From the NCBI GenBank assembly GCA_959608625.1, contig CAUHQV010000016.1, positions 1-54,161 of the forward strand: a stretch of DNA of 54,161 nt. The letters run 5' to 3'. This DNA comes from an uncultured Flavobacteriales bacterium. Lineage in GTDB: Bacteria > Bacteroidota > Bacteroidia > Flavobacteriales > UBA1820. Below the pieces are notes generated by a model. It did not search any database and was not told the origin of the DNA. It worked only from the letters and a program-made list of their open reading frames with translations. A program made the translations under genes and the position numbers. Shown in pieces: positions 8,770 through 15,787 of the stretch. Each line of letters opens with the position of its first letter. Within the stretch, counting starts at the first letter, position 1.

Positions 8770-9309
8770 ATGATAGACGATATAAAATTCGAAGCTTCGC
8801 AAGAAGAGCACCCCGCGCATCGTCCGGAGGCCCCTGGCAAAGGGAAAACGGCGCCTGAAGGGCTGTCCGCCATACGGGCTGCCGGCGTCCTTTTCGATGC
8901 GCAGAACGAACATTCCCGGGACCTTCTCAAAGGCTTCCTCCGGGCTGTAAAACCTTTTAATATCCCATTGGCGATCCTGGGGCTGGACAAGCAGAAAAGC
9001 ACGCTGCCGCCGCTGGAAATCCCCTACATCCCTTGCACCTCGAAGGATTTTTCGCTTTTCGGGCGGATAAAGGACGGACCCGCATCCGCTTTCATCCAAA
9101 AACCGTTCGACATCCTGATAGACATGAGCCTTTCGTCCGGATCGAAGGCCGGAAAGATTGGCCAGGGGTCGAGAGCCGGATTCAAGATCGGGATCAACAA
9201 AGACGAAGACCTGTTCGACTTCATGTTCTCGATGCCCGCCGACGGCCCCGAAAATCCCGGAGCGTTCGCCAACCTGCTGGAATGCCTGGGCAAAATCAAC
9301 CGACAATAA
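8770..9309 (+). CDS. conserved hypothetical protein, DUF6913-like
   Basis: A 179-residue soluble protein without signal peptide or membrane helix. It shows an early segment on ageing of the 'AAGVLFDAQNEH' type, then a central FDILIDMSLSS strand and the tail KIGINKDEDLFDFMF. From memory this resembles the Bacteroidota family DUF6913, which commonly sits immediately before dapA; that assignment is not verified. It lies 18 bp upstream of dapA on the same strand, so co-transcription is likely. Biochemical function is unknown. The long minus-strand frame covering this region is a shadow. Confidence 0.8.
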   Translation: MIDDIKFEASQEEHPAHRPEAPGKGKTAPEGLSAIRAAGVLFDAQNEHSRDLLKGFLRAVKPFNIPLAILGLDKQKSTLPPLEIPYIPCTSKDFSLFGRIKDGPASAFIQKPFDILIDMSLSSGSKAGKIGQGSRAGFKIGINKDEDLFDFMFSMPADGPENPGAFANLLECLGKINRQ

Positions 9310-9327
9310 ACAGATAAGACCGAAAAA

Positions 9328-10194
9328 ATGCTTACCGGAACGGGCGTGGCCCTTATTACTCCGTTTACCTCACAAGGCCAGGTGGATTTTTCCGCCCTGG
9401 ACAGAACCGTGAACAACATCATCAAAGGGCGGGCGGAATTCATCATCGTACTGGGTACTACAGCCGAGACGGCTACCTTGTCCCAGGAAGAAAAACAACA
9501 AATTATAAATTGTGTCGTAACTGCCGCGAAAAGCCGTGTTCCTTTGGTATTGGGCGCCGGAGGCAACAGTACCGCAGAGGTGGTAAATTTTTTACAAAAA
9601 GAAGACCTCAGCGCATTCTCCGCCATCCTTTCGGTCGTACCGTACTATAACCGGCCTACGCAAGAGGGGATATATCGGCATTTTTCGGCTATCGCACAAG
9701 CGAGCCCTATCCCCGTGATCCTTTACAACATCCCGGCCCGCACGGGGGTGAACATGGAACCCGAAACGGCCCTGAAACTGGCCCGGGAATTCGGGAATAT
9801 CACCGGGATCAAGGAATCTTCGGGTTCGATGTCCCAACTGATGCAACTGATCAACGGCCGGCCGGAAAGATTTGCCGTCTTCGCCGGAGACGACGCCTTG
9901 GGCGTTCCCGCTGCCCTGATGGGGGCACAGGGCGTGATAAGCGTAATGGCCAACCTTTTCCCGAAAGACACCTCGGACATGATCCGCGATGCCATGCGGG
10001 GCCGCGCGATGCGGGCTTTAGGACTCCACTACAAATACCTGGACTTTATGACCCTGCTGTTCCGGGAAGGAAACCCCGCCGGCATCAAAACCGCCATGAG
10101 CATCGCTGCCCTGTGTTCGGATACGGTACGGTTGCCGTTGGTAGCCGGAAGCGAAACCTTGCGAAAGGAAATGACAGGATTTTTGGAAAAATAA
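9328..10194 (+). CDS. dapA: 4-hydroxy-tetrahydrodipicolinate synthase
   Basis: This cytoplasmic class I aldolase condenses pyruvate with aspartate semialdehyde in lysine and meso-diaminopimelate synthesis. The 288-residue length is standard. Schiff-base Lys162 sits in GIKESSG; Tyr133 in ILYNIPARTG and Tyr107 in VVPYYNRPTQEG are the expected catalytic residues. The usual GTTGE signature reads GTTAETATL (residues 43-51), a small Gly-to-Ala change. It ends 13 bases before a perfect palindromic terminator. Confidence 0.97.
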   Translation: MLTGTGVALITPFTSQGQVDFSALDRTVNNIIKGRAEFIIVLGTTAETATLSQEEKQQIINCVVTAAKSRVPLVLGAGGNSTAEVVNFLQKEDLSAFSAILSVVPYYNRPTQEGIYRHFSAIAQASPIPVILYNIPARTGVNMEPETALKLAREFGNITGIKESSGSMSQLMQLINGRPERFAVFAGDDALGVPAALMGAQGVISVMANLFPKDTSDMIRDAMRGRAMRALGLHYKYLDFMTLLFREGNPAGIKTAMSIAALCSDTVRLPLVAGSETLRKEMTGFLEK

Positions 10195-10207
10195 AATGAC
10201 AAGACGC

Positions 10208-10245
10208 AAAAAAGCCGGAAGGGGGATCCCCCTTCCGGCTTTTTT
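10208..10245. terminator. bidirectional intrinsic terminator (38-bp palindrome)
   Basis: A perfect 19+19-base palindrome centred between 10226 and 10227, with an A6 left flank, a GC-rich core (gccggaaggggg) and a T6 right flank. It can serve both dapA and the convergent DUF4932 gene. Confidence 0.9.
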
Positions 10246-10257
10246 GTTTTGGCTGCA

Positions 10258-11697
10258 TTATTCTTCCCGTGTTTTGAACTTTACCGTATGCGGTTGGATG
10301 CGGTATCCTTCCTTGGTCGCCCCGGTGAACCCTACCACCGTAAAACCGTACCCGGTATCCGGCTTGAGCTTCACGGAATAAACCATATGATCCGATTCTT
10401 CTTCGGCCTCCCCCCGGTCTTTACGGCCCTGCGAAGGATGCTCCAATCCCTCTATACCCATCAATCCCGCCGCATTGCGCACATTGACCCGGATAGGGCG
10501 GTCGAAAACGATTTTCAGCTCCGTGAGCGAAGGATCTACGTCGTCCCGGCCATTCACATCGGGCGAAATAGCGATCACTTTCGGGCAAAGCGCCAGATAA
10601 TCCGCTTTTATTTTATCGATATGCGTTCCCACCGAATCGAAGAACTCGATAATGTGCGGGTAGAAGCTCCGCAGCGACGGATATTTATCCCGGTTGCCCG
10701 AATACACCCCCAGCAGGCTGTCCAACCCGGCCGTCCACAGGAAATACCGGTTGCGCTGCGTCTGTATTTCCCCCTCTATTTCCTGCGGCGAGGCGCCGTT
10801 GTCGCGCAAATAGCGGACTACCGCCGCACGCACGATCGCTTCGTTGAATACTGTAGACCACTGGGGATATGCCTGGGCGGACATCTCGTCTTTCAGAGCT
10901 GCGATGATTTTCTTTCCGCCCGCTTCCATACGGGCTTTATTGCCATCCTTTTCCATCAAGTGGTTGACGAACGAATGGTTGAACTCGTGGATCAGTGTAG
11001 CCGCATAAACAGGCGTCGAAAAATCCGGCAAATCCGTATCCGCATCGAATCCCCAGCAACCCATCACGGCATATACCATTTTCTTGCCGTTGTCCGAGAC
11101 GACGGAAGGGCCGTAATTACATCCCCCGTTAGAACACCCTAGAATAACTCGGTAATCGCCTTCCGGGCGTTCGCCGTAGAATGCCGGATACCAATCGCGG
11201 TTAAAATCGATCTGGCTGTCGAAACGGTCGGTCATCTGCCTATACCAGCCTTCATGTTCTTTAAAAAACTTATCGAAACGGGTCTTTTTGTAAAATTCGT
11301 TCAGCAAACGTACGAACTGCGCCGCATTCTCCTTATTCCACCGGCTGTCGCTGCACAACGAAGCAAGGGTATTTTCCGGCAGGTAATATTTGCCGCCCTT
11401 TCCCTCCAGGTGTACTGCCATCCGCGCCACCGCGTCGTAACCGATCCCGGACTGACTGCGCACTTTTTTCGCATACTGCACAAGGGTATCCTGCTTGTAC
11501 GGTTCGAACCATTTTTCGATATCCGCCACATAGGCTTTGGCATCGTTCATCGAATATTCCCGCGCACCGGCCAGGCGGAATACGGCACTTAATAGCTCGA
11601 CCCGCTCATCGACCTTCGCGCCCGCAGCGGCCTTTTCTTTGGCAGATACACCTGCTATAGGCAGCAGACAGGCCCATATAAACAACCATTTTTTCAT
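10258..11697 (-). CDS. exported DUF4932 putative zinc metalloprotease
   Basis: A 479-residue secreted protein with a signal peptide cleaved near residue 19 (...GVSAK). The central domain resembles DUF4932. It has an HEFNH zinc-binding motif (His237-Glu238-x-x-His241) after YAATLI, and a Cys-rich stretch LGCSNGGCNYGP near 187-197 that could form disulfides in the periplasm. The last 100 residues (from PKVIAISPDVNGRDDVDPSLTE) look like a bacterial Ig-like domain. Substrate is unknown and proteolysis has not been shown from sequence. Its upstream region carries a sigma54-type promoter and a 39-bp site nearly identical to those before the efflux operon at 48.8 kb, so it is probably controlled by the same response regulator. 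Confidence 0.85.
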   Translation of the reverse strand: MKKWLFIWACLLPIAGVSAKEKAAAGAKVDERVELLSAVFRLAGAREYSMNDAKAYVADIEKWFEPYKQDTLVQYAKKVRSQSGIGYDAVARMAVHLEGKGGKYYLPENTLASLCSDSRWNKENAAQFVRLLNEFYKKTRFDKFFKEHEGWYRQMTDRFDSQIDFNRDWYPAFYGERPEGDYRVILGCSNGGCNYGPSVVSDNGKKMVYAVMGCWGFDADTDLPDFSTPVYAATLIHEFNHSFVNHLMEKDGNKARMEAGGKKIIAALKDEMSAQAYPQWSTVFNEAIVRAAVVRYLRDNGASPQEIEGEIQTQRNRYFLWTAGLDSLLGVYSGNRDKYPSLRSFYPHIIEFFDSVGTHIDKIKADYLALCPKVIAISPDVNGRDDVDPSLTELKIVFDRPIRVNVRNAAGLMGIEGLEHPSQGRKDRGEAEEESDHMVYSVKLKPDTGYGFTVVGFTGATKEGYRIQPHTVKFKTREE

Positions 11698-11805
11698 GAT
11701 GAAACCATTTTATTATTTAGACAAATATATCTATGTTTCAGTATTAGACTATTGAGAGAAGAAAAAAGTTACATCTTTTCCTTTCCTGTTTTGCCTTTTT
11801 ACAAA

Positions 11806-11823
11806 ATACAAAAAACATACCAT
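11806..11823 (-). promoter_or_regulatory. sigma54-type -24/-12 promoter of the DUF4932 gene
   Basis: On the minus strand the 18 bases ATGGTATGTTTTTTGTAT carry GG and GT separated by ten bases. This is the -24/-12 spacing of the sigma54 consensus TGGCAC-N5-TTGC (here TGGTAT-N5-TTGT). Fourteen of 18 bases match the element in front of the efflux operon (48830-48847). A start near 11796 leaves a leader of about 100 bases. A vegetative -7-like TATATTTG box also exists at 11729-11722 but lacks a -33 partner. Confidence 0.65.
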
Positions 11824-11875
11824 CCGGATAACACTCTGATTACTAAATGAGGGGCTCCTATACCTAACTGAAAAA

Positions 11876-11914
11876 CGTCCATTTTTTAGACAATATTGTA
11901 AGTTTTTTAGACGC
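11876..11914 (-). promoter_or_regulatory. upstream activator site, paired TAGAC boxes
   Basis: A 39-bp stretch contains two direct TTTTTTAGAC boxes whose ends (11891 and 11912) are 21 bp apart, about two helical turns. It is identical at 31 of 39 positions to 48901-48939 beside the efflux regulator. It lies 55 bp upstream of the -24 GG, against 56 bp at the efflux locus. This is the expected place for an enhancer bound by an NtrC-type activator. No other function for this sequence is apparent. Confidence 0.65.
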
Positions 11915-11938
11915 TTATCGACTGTATCGTCCGCTTAA

Positions 11939-11973
11939 AAAGCGCCCCGATGAAAATTTCATCGGGGCGCTTT
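11939..11973 (-). terminator. intrinsic terminator of the small winged-helix gene
   Basis: A 17-bp stem (aaagcgccccgatgaaa / tttcatcggggcgcttt) has one unpaired central base. On the minus strand it is followed by TTTTTAAGC. It lies 25 bp past the stop of the 59-residue gene and insulates it from the regulatory region of the DUF4932 gene. Confidence 0.85.
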
Positions 11974-11998
11974 ACCTATTTTGAAGAACACGGACGGC

Positions 11999-12178
11999 TT
12001 ACTTGGCCGCCTGCCAATAACAACGCTTAGGCGATTCTATTTTGCCTTCGGCTTTCAGTTTCGCCATCGCTTTGTCCACTTCCTTGCGGTCCAGGCCCGA
12101 AAGTTCGGTTACTTTCCCGGCATTGAGCGGTTCGGCACTCGCTTTTATAGTCTCCAGGACTTTTTGTACTGCATCCAT
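11999..12178 (-). CDS. small winged-helix (MarR-like) DNA-binding protein
   Basis: A 59-residue frame from ATG at 12178 to TAA at 11999. The product is nearly all helix-turn-helix: helix 1 (VQKVLETIKASAEP), LNAGKVTELSGLDRKEVDKAMAKLKAEGKI, then a short wing ending KRCYWQAAK. This is the layout of the mini winged-helix 'transcriptional regulator' proteins common in Bacteroidales. It begins 21 bp downstream of the nagB-deacetylase fusion gene on the same strand and ends with its own terminator, so it is probably the last gene of the nag operon. DNA or other nucleic-acid binding is inferred from the fold only. Confidence 0.8.
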   Translation of the reverse strand: MDAVQKVLETIKASAEPLNAGKVTELSGLDRKEVDKAMAKLKAEGKIESPKRCYWQAAK

Positions 12179-12199
12179 TTTTAAAACGGTTTTATAGGG

Positions 12200-14122
12200 T
12201 TAGAATCTGTATCGGCTGAACGCTTCCATCGCTTCGTAATCCGAAAAACCGAGCTTATGGTACGTTTCCGCCGTACCTTTGTTGCGGTCTTCGGCACGCT
12301 GCCAGAAATCGCGCGGATCCTCACCCAGATAAGCGGTATCGTTCTTCTGGGATTCGTGGAAGAAAATCGCGCGTTTTTTCAGCAGCAACTCGTCCGGCGA
12401 AAGGGGAACCGCCATCTCGATATCCTCGATGGACCATTCGCTCCACGCACCGCGGTACAGCCACACCCAGCAGTCCTTCATGAACTTCTGGCCTTTCAGC
12501 TTGGCAATGACCGAGAACAGCAGGTCGAGGCTGATCTTCTGCGTGCCGTGGGGATCGGTCAGATCGCCGGCGGCGAATATCTGGTGCGGTTTTATCTGCT
12601 GGATCATTTCCTCCATAACCGCCACATCTTTCTTGCCTACGGACTGTTTTTTCACAGAACCCGTTTCGTAGAACGGCAGGTCGAGAAAATGGACGTTCAG
12701 GTCGTCCAAGCCCATAAAACGGGTGGAAGCCAGCGTTTCCCCGCGGCGGATCAGCGCCTTAGCCCGGCGGATAGCCAGCGAATCGCGATCGCCTTCGGCC
12801 TTGTTGCCCAACACGTTCACCACGCTTTTGAACACTTTATCCGGGGCTTCTTCCCCGCTTTGGTATTCGTAAAAATTCTCGGCAAATTCGATGAACCGGC
12901 GCGCTTCGGAGTCGCTCACGGAATTGCATCCCGAAGTCTGGATAGCCAGATGTACCTCATGCCCCTGTTCTACCAGGCGGCGGATTGTCCCGCCCATACC
13001 GATCACCGCATCGTCCGGGTGAGGTGAAAAGATGAGTACCCGCTTACGGGCCGGGACAGCGCGTTCGGGCCGCGCGGAATCGTCCGCATTGGGCTTCCCG
13101 CCGGGCCATCCGGTGATGGTATGCTGGAGGATATTGAACATCTTGATGTTCAGTTTGTACGCGGAACCTTCCTGGGCCAGCAGAGACGACATGAAATTGT
13201 CGTTGTAATCGCGGTCGGTCAGTTTGAGGATCGGTTTTTTCACCTGGGCCGAAAGCCAAACGATGCCTTTACGCTGCATCGCTTCATCCCAGATACAAGG
13301 GCCCACCACCCAGGGGGTCTTGATGCGGGTCAGATCTTCCGAGGCGGCTTCGTCGAGGATGACGGTGCAATTCTTGTGGGCCTGCAAATAAGTGGCGGGC
13401 ACTTCGGAGGACATTTCGCCCTCTACCGTGCGTTTGATGATCTCCGCTTTTTTGTTACCCCAAGCCAGAAGGACGACACGGCGGGCTTTCAGGATCGTAC
13501 CCACACCCATCGTAATGGCACGCTTGGGTACGTTCTCCAACCCGTGGAAATCCTTCGAAGCATCGGAACGCGTCAGATGGTCCAGGGTGATCATCCGGGT
13601 GCCGGAATTGATATGCGAGCCCGGTTCGTTGAAGCCGATATGGCCCGTACGCCCGATGCCCAGTATCTGGAAATCGAGTCCTCCGTACGATTTGATCTTC
13701 ATGTCGTAGTCGGCGCAGTACTGTTCGATACGATCCAAAGGGACATTCCCATCGGGGATGTTGATATTCTCCGGCAGGATATCGATATGGTCGAACAAGT
13801 GTTCGTGCATGAAGGTCCAATAGCTCTGGGCATTGTCGCGGGCCAACCCATAGTATTCGTCCAGGTTGAACGTCACTACGTTGGCAAACGAAAGCCCTTC
13901 TTCCTTATGCATGCGGATAAGCTCCGAATAGACGCGCATCGGCGAACTGCCGGTAGCCAAGCCCAACACGGCAGGCTGTCCTTTGGCGTTGCGGTCGCGG
14001 ATGATCGAAGCGATCTCTTCGGCCACAGCCACCGAAGCGATGGCCGAATTCTGGAAGATCTCGGTGTGCAGTTTCTCGAAACGCACGTCCTCCCATCTTC
14101 CTACTTCTTTGTGGGTTATCAT
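12200..14122 (-). CDS. NagB-like deaminase fused to PIG-L deacetylase
   Basis: A 640-residue, two-domain cytoplasmic protein. Residues 1-265 match glucosamine-6-phosphate deaminase/isomerase, with FNLDEY (Asp88), GIGRTGHIGFNEPGS (His161, Glu166) and MGVGT. Residues 360-640 match the PIG-L/LmbE deacetylase family, with SPHPDDAVIGMGG (His368-Asp371) and DPHGTQK (525-529). The family would act on amino-sugar phosphates, perhaps deacetylating and then deaminating. I set the start at 14122 (MITHKE), since the longer frame overlaps nagB. Two oddities: the position of E. coli NagB Asp141 is Thr159, and the second His of the deacetylase HxxH is Gln528. It lies 28 bp after nagB in the same operon. Confidence 0.9.
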   Translation of the reverse strand: MITHKEVGRWEDVRFEKLHTEIFQNSAIASVAVAEEIASIIRDRNAKGQPAVLGLATGSSPMRVYSELIRMHKEEGLSFANVVTFNLDEYYGLARDNAQSYWTFMHEHLFDHIDILPENINIPDGNVPLDRIEQYCADYDMKIKSYGGLDFQILGIGRTGHIGFNEPGSHINSGTRMITLDHLTRSDASKDFHGLENVPKRAITMGVGTILKARRVVLLAWGNKKAEIIKRTVEGEMSSEVPATYLQAHKNCTVILDEAASEDLTRIKTPWVVGPCIWDEAMQRKGIVWLSAQVKKPILKLTDRDYNDNFMSSLLAQEGSAYKLNIKMFNILQHTITGWPGGKPNADDSARPERAVPARKRVLIFSPHPDDAVIGMGGTIRRLVEQGHEVHLAIQTSGCNSVSDSEARRFIEFAENFYEYQSGEEAPDKVFKSVVNVLGNKAEGDRDSLAIRRAKALIRRGETLASTRFMGLDDLNVHFLDLPFYETGSVKKQSVGKKDVAVMEEMIQQIKPHQIFAAGDLTDPHGTQKISLDLLFSVIAKLKGQKFMKDCWVWLYRGAWSEWSIEDIEMAVPLSPDELLLKKRAIFFHESQKNDTAYLGEDPRDFWQRAEDRNKGTAETYHKLGFSDYEAMEAFSRYRF

Positions 14123-14150
14123 AGTTTTCTTTTTTTGGTCCGTTTCCGGG

Positions 14151-14921
14151 TTATTTTTTGGACTGCAATTTGGCGGCAGCCGGCTCGTCGAGTACGACCA
14201 GACAATTCTTATGCGCTTGGAGGTAGGTAGCAGGCACGTCGTCGGACATTTCACCCTCTACCGTGCGCTGAATGATATCGGCCTTGTTGGCCCCCCAAGC
14301 CATCATCACGATGCGTTTGGCCTTCATGATCGTTCCCACGCCCATCGTAATGGCCGAGGAAGGTACGTTCTCGAATCCGCCGAAAGCCGGAGCGGCATCC
14401 TTCTTGGTGATATCGTGCAGGTGGATCATGCGGGTCTTGGACTGCGGATCGGAAGGCGGCTCGTTGAATCCGATATGCCCCGTACGGCCGATACCGAGCA
14501 ACTGGAAGTCCAGTCCGCCGGCAGCATCGATCGCTTTTTCGTAGTCTTCGCACCATTTTTCCACGTTGTCCATCGGCACGGTACCGTCCGGGACATGCAC
14601 GTTCCCGGCCGGGATATCCACATGGTCGAACAGGTTGTGGTGCATGAAGTACCAATAACTCTGATCGTTATCCTTGGTCAGCCCGTAGTATTCGTCCAGG
14701 TTGAAAGTCTTCACATTCTTGAACGACAGTCCTTCCTCTTTGTGCATGCGGATCAATTCGGCATAGACCTTCAGCGGCGAACTGCCGGTAGCCAGACCCA
14801 ATACGGCGGCCTGCCCTTTGGCGTTCTTTTCCTTTATAATGGATGCTATCTCTCTGGCGATAGCTACCGAACCGGCCTGCTGGTCGGGATAAACCGCAAG
14901 TTTCATTTTTTCCTGTGCCAT
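14151..14921 (-). CDS. nagB: glucosamine-6-phosphate deaminase
   Basis: This enzyme would convert glucosamine-6-phosphate to fructose-6-phosphate and ammonia. The 256-residue product has ATGSSPLKVY (phosphate loop, about residue 44), FNLDEYYG (Asp76), LGIGRTGHIGFNEP (His149, Glu154) and AITMGVGT. The residue matching E. coli Asp141 is Thr147, as in the paralogous fusion protein downstream, so both copies belong to the same variant subfamily. It is the first gene of a three-gene operon with the fusion protein and the small winged-helix protein. A GH20 hexosaminidase at 37.9 kb may supply the amino sugar. Confidence 0.93.
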   Translation of the reverse strand: MAQEKMKLAVYPDQQAGSVAIAREIASIIKEKNAKGQAAVLGLATGSSPLKVYAELIRMHKEEGLSFKNVKTFNLDEYYGLTKDNDQSYWYFMHHNLFDHVDIPAGNVHVPDGTVPMDNVEKWCEDYEKAIDAAGGLDFQLLGIGRTGHIGFNEPPSDPQSKTRMIHLHDITKKDAAPAFGGFENVPSSAITMGVGTIMKAKRIVMMAWGANKADIIQRTVEGEMSDDVPATYLQAHKNCLVVLDEPAAAKLQSKK

Positions 14922-15121
14922 TTGTACAATCTTATTTTTGTTATGAGTGATTCGTTCCTATGTAGATTTTCTATTGTACAAATTTGCCGAATATCCGGCA
15001 AGACCCGGCATTTTTTCGACAAACGACGGTATTCCGTAGACAAAACGCCGCAAAAAAAGAAGATTTCCTGCTATCGTAACCCTTTCGGACAGAAACAAAA
15101 CACCGGTAAAATAACAATGGA
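14922..15121 (-). promoter_or_regulatory. nagB upstream region with a possible TAGAC-type site
   Basis: No gene is seen here. Bases 15006-15044 include ATTTTTTCGACA and TAGACA with box ends 21 bp apart, as in the two sites at 11.9 and 48.9 kb, but only the boxes agree well. I found no GG-N10-G(C/T) element between it and nagB, so a sigma54 promoter is not supported and the likeness may be chance. Confidence 0.25.
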
Positions 15122-15469
15122 TCAGCGCCGATGGCTGTGAATACTATTCCAAGCAGTGCTTTTTGCGTAATAGGTTTCGGCAGAATCGCGCACCCCCAGG
15201 CTATCGTAAAAAGTCCCTATCGCCTGGTAGAAATCGGAATACGGAATATGCGCCACCCCTTTGTACCGGGCATCCGCCGTATCCAGCCCCACAAGGCGCT
15301 TATAGGTATCCAGCGCGCCGGAGTAATCCCCCTCGGGCCATTGTAGGGCCGCTTTTTCTATATAAAGCGCGGCACTGTACGGGCTGCATTGAATAGGCGC
15401 TTCGGCACTTGCGACCGCCCGGGTATAATCGGGTATATAAGTACTGTCGGTATTGGCCCTGGTGTGATA
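15122..15469 (-). pseudogene. C-terminal remnant of a TPR-repeat protein
   Basis: The minus-strand frame from 15469 to a TGA at 15122 gives about 115 residues with no start codon. It reads like tetratricopeptide repeats: SAALYIEKAALQWPEGDYSG, ALDTYKRLVGL, and YQAIGTFYDSLGVRDSAETY. It is closed upstream by TAA at 15472-15470, and beyond that point the sequence turns AT-rich and loses all TPR character. I read it as the 3' end of a gene whose 5' part was deleted or replaced at about 15470. It might instead be a frameshifted gene. Confidence 0.5.
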
Positions 15470-15654
15470 TTAGAAGCTAAAGCACGTGCGCTGACCCGGG
15501 CATTCCATCCTCCCCCAACCCGTTCTGACACATCAATGTACCCTTTTACATAAAATGTAGCATTCAATCCCATCCCCTCTCCTATTGTATAGCACCACTT
15601 TGTTGTGTCTATTTTTATCGTCCTTCTATAATATCCATTCATTTTTTTATTCAT
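15358..15654 (-). CDS. doubtful small ORF at a rearrangement junction
   Basis: A frame from ATG 15654 (or 15642) encodes up to 98 residues. The first 60 or so (NGYYRRTIKIDTTKWCYT..., ...GLNATFYVKGYIDVSERVGG) are plausible beta-strand-rich protein. The last 37 run out of frame through the TPR remnant and are probably meaningless. The AT-rich base composition differs from neighbouring genes. It may be a fragment of a transferred gene. I do not recognise a family. Confidence 0.2.
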   Translation of the reverse strand: MNKKMNGYYRRTIKIDTTKWCYTIGEGMGLNATFYVKGYIDVSERVGGGWNARVSARALASNITPGPIPTVLIYPIIPGRSQVPKRLFNAARTVPRFI

Positions 15655-15732
15655 TGAAATTTCAACATAGATATAATCAAAAAAAGAAACATCAAACGGG
15701 ATTTTTATTTGTTTCTTCTTGCTATATATGAC

Positions 15733-15769
15733 AAAGCGCGGGCGGTTTGTAACAAACCGCCCGCGCTTT
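15733..15769 (-). terminator. strong hairpin terminator downstream of coaBC
   Basis: An 18-bp perfect stem (aaagcgcgggcggtttgt with its complement, one central base) starts 18 bp past the coaBC stop. The flanks are AT-rich but lack a long U-run on the minus strand. Confidence 0.7.
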
Positions 15770-15787
15770 ATATTTTTAATGTCCGGA

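Noticed and set aside
8698..9306. N-terminal extension of the 5'-nucleotidase C-domain frame
   Set aside because: It would overlap the opposite-strand DUF6913-like gene and put residues before an evident lipoprotein signal peptide; the ATG at 8697 is better.
10208..10245. 38-bp palindrome considered as a regulator operator
   Set aside because: It lies between two convergent gene ends and has A and T runs at its flanks, which is the form of a bidirectional terminator.
11709..11750. Two further TAGAC boxes just upstream of the DUF4932 start
   Set aside because: Their ends are 27 bp apart, not 21, and the surrounding bases do not match the strong sites; AT-rich chance occurrence is likely.
14945..14958. 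GG-N10-TC element considered as a sigma54 promoter for nagB
   Set aside because: The -12 position is TC rather than GC or GT, and the -24 flank does not fit TGGCA, so I do not call a promoter.
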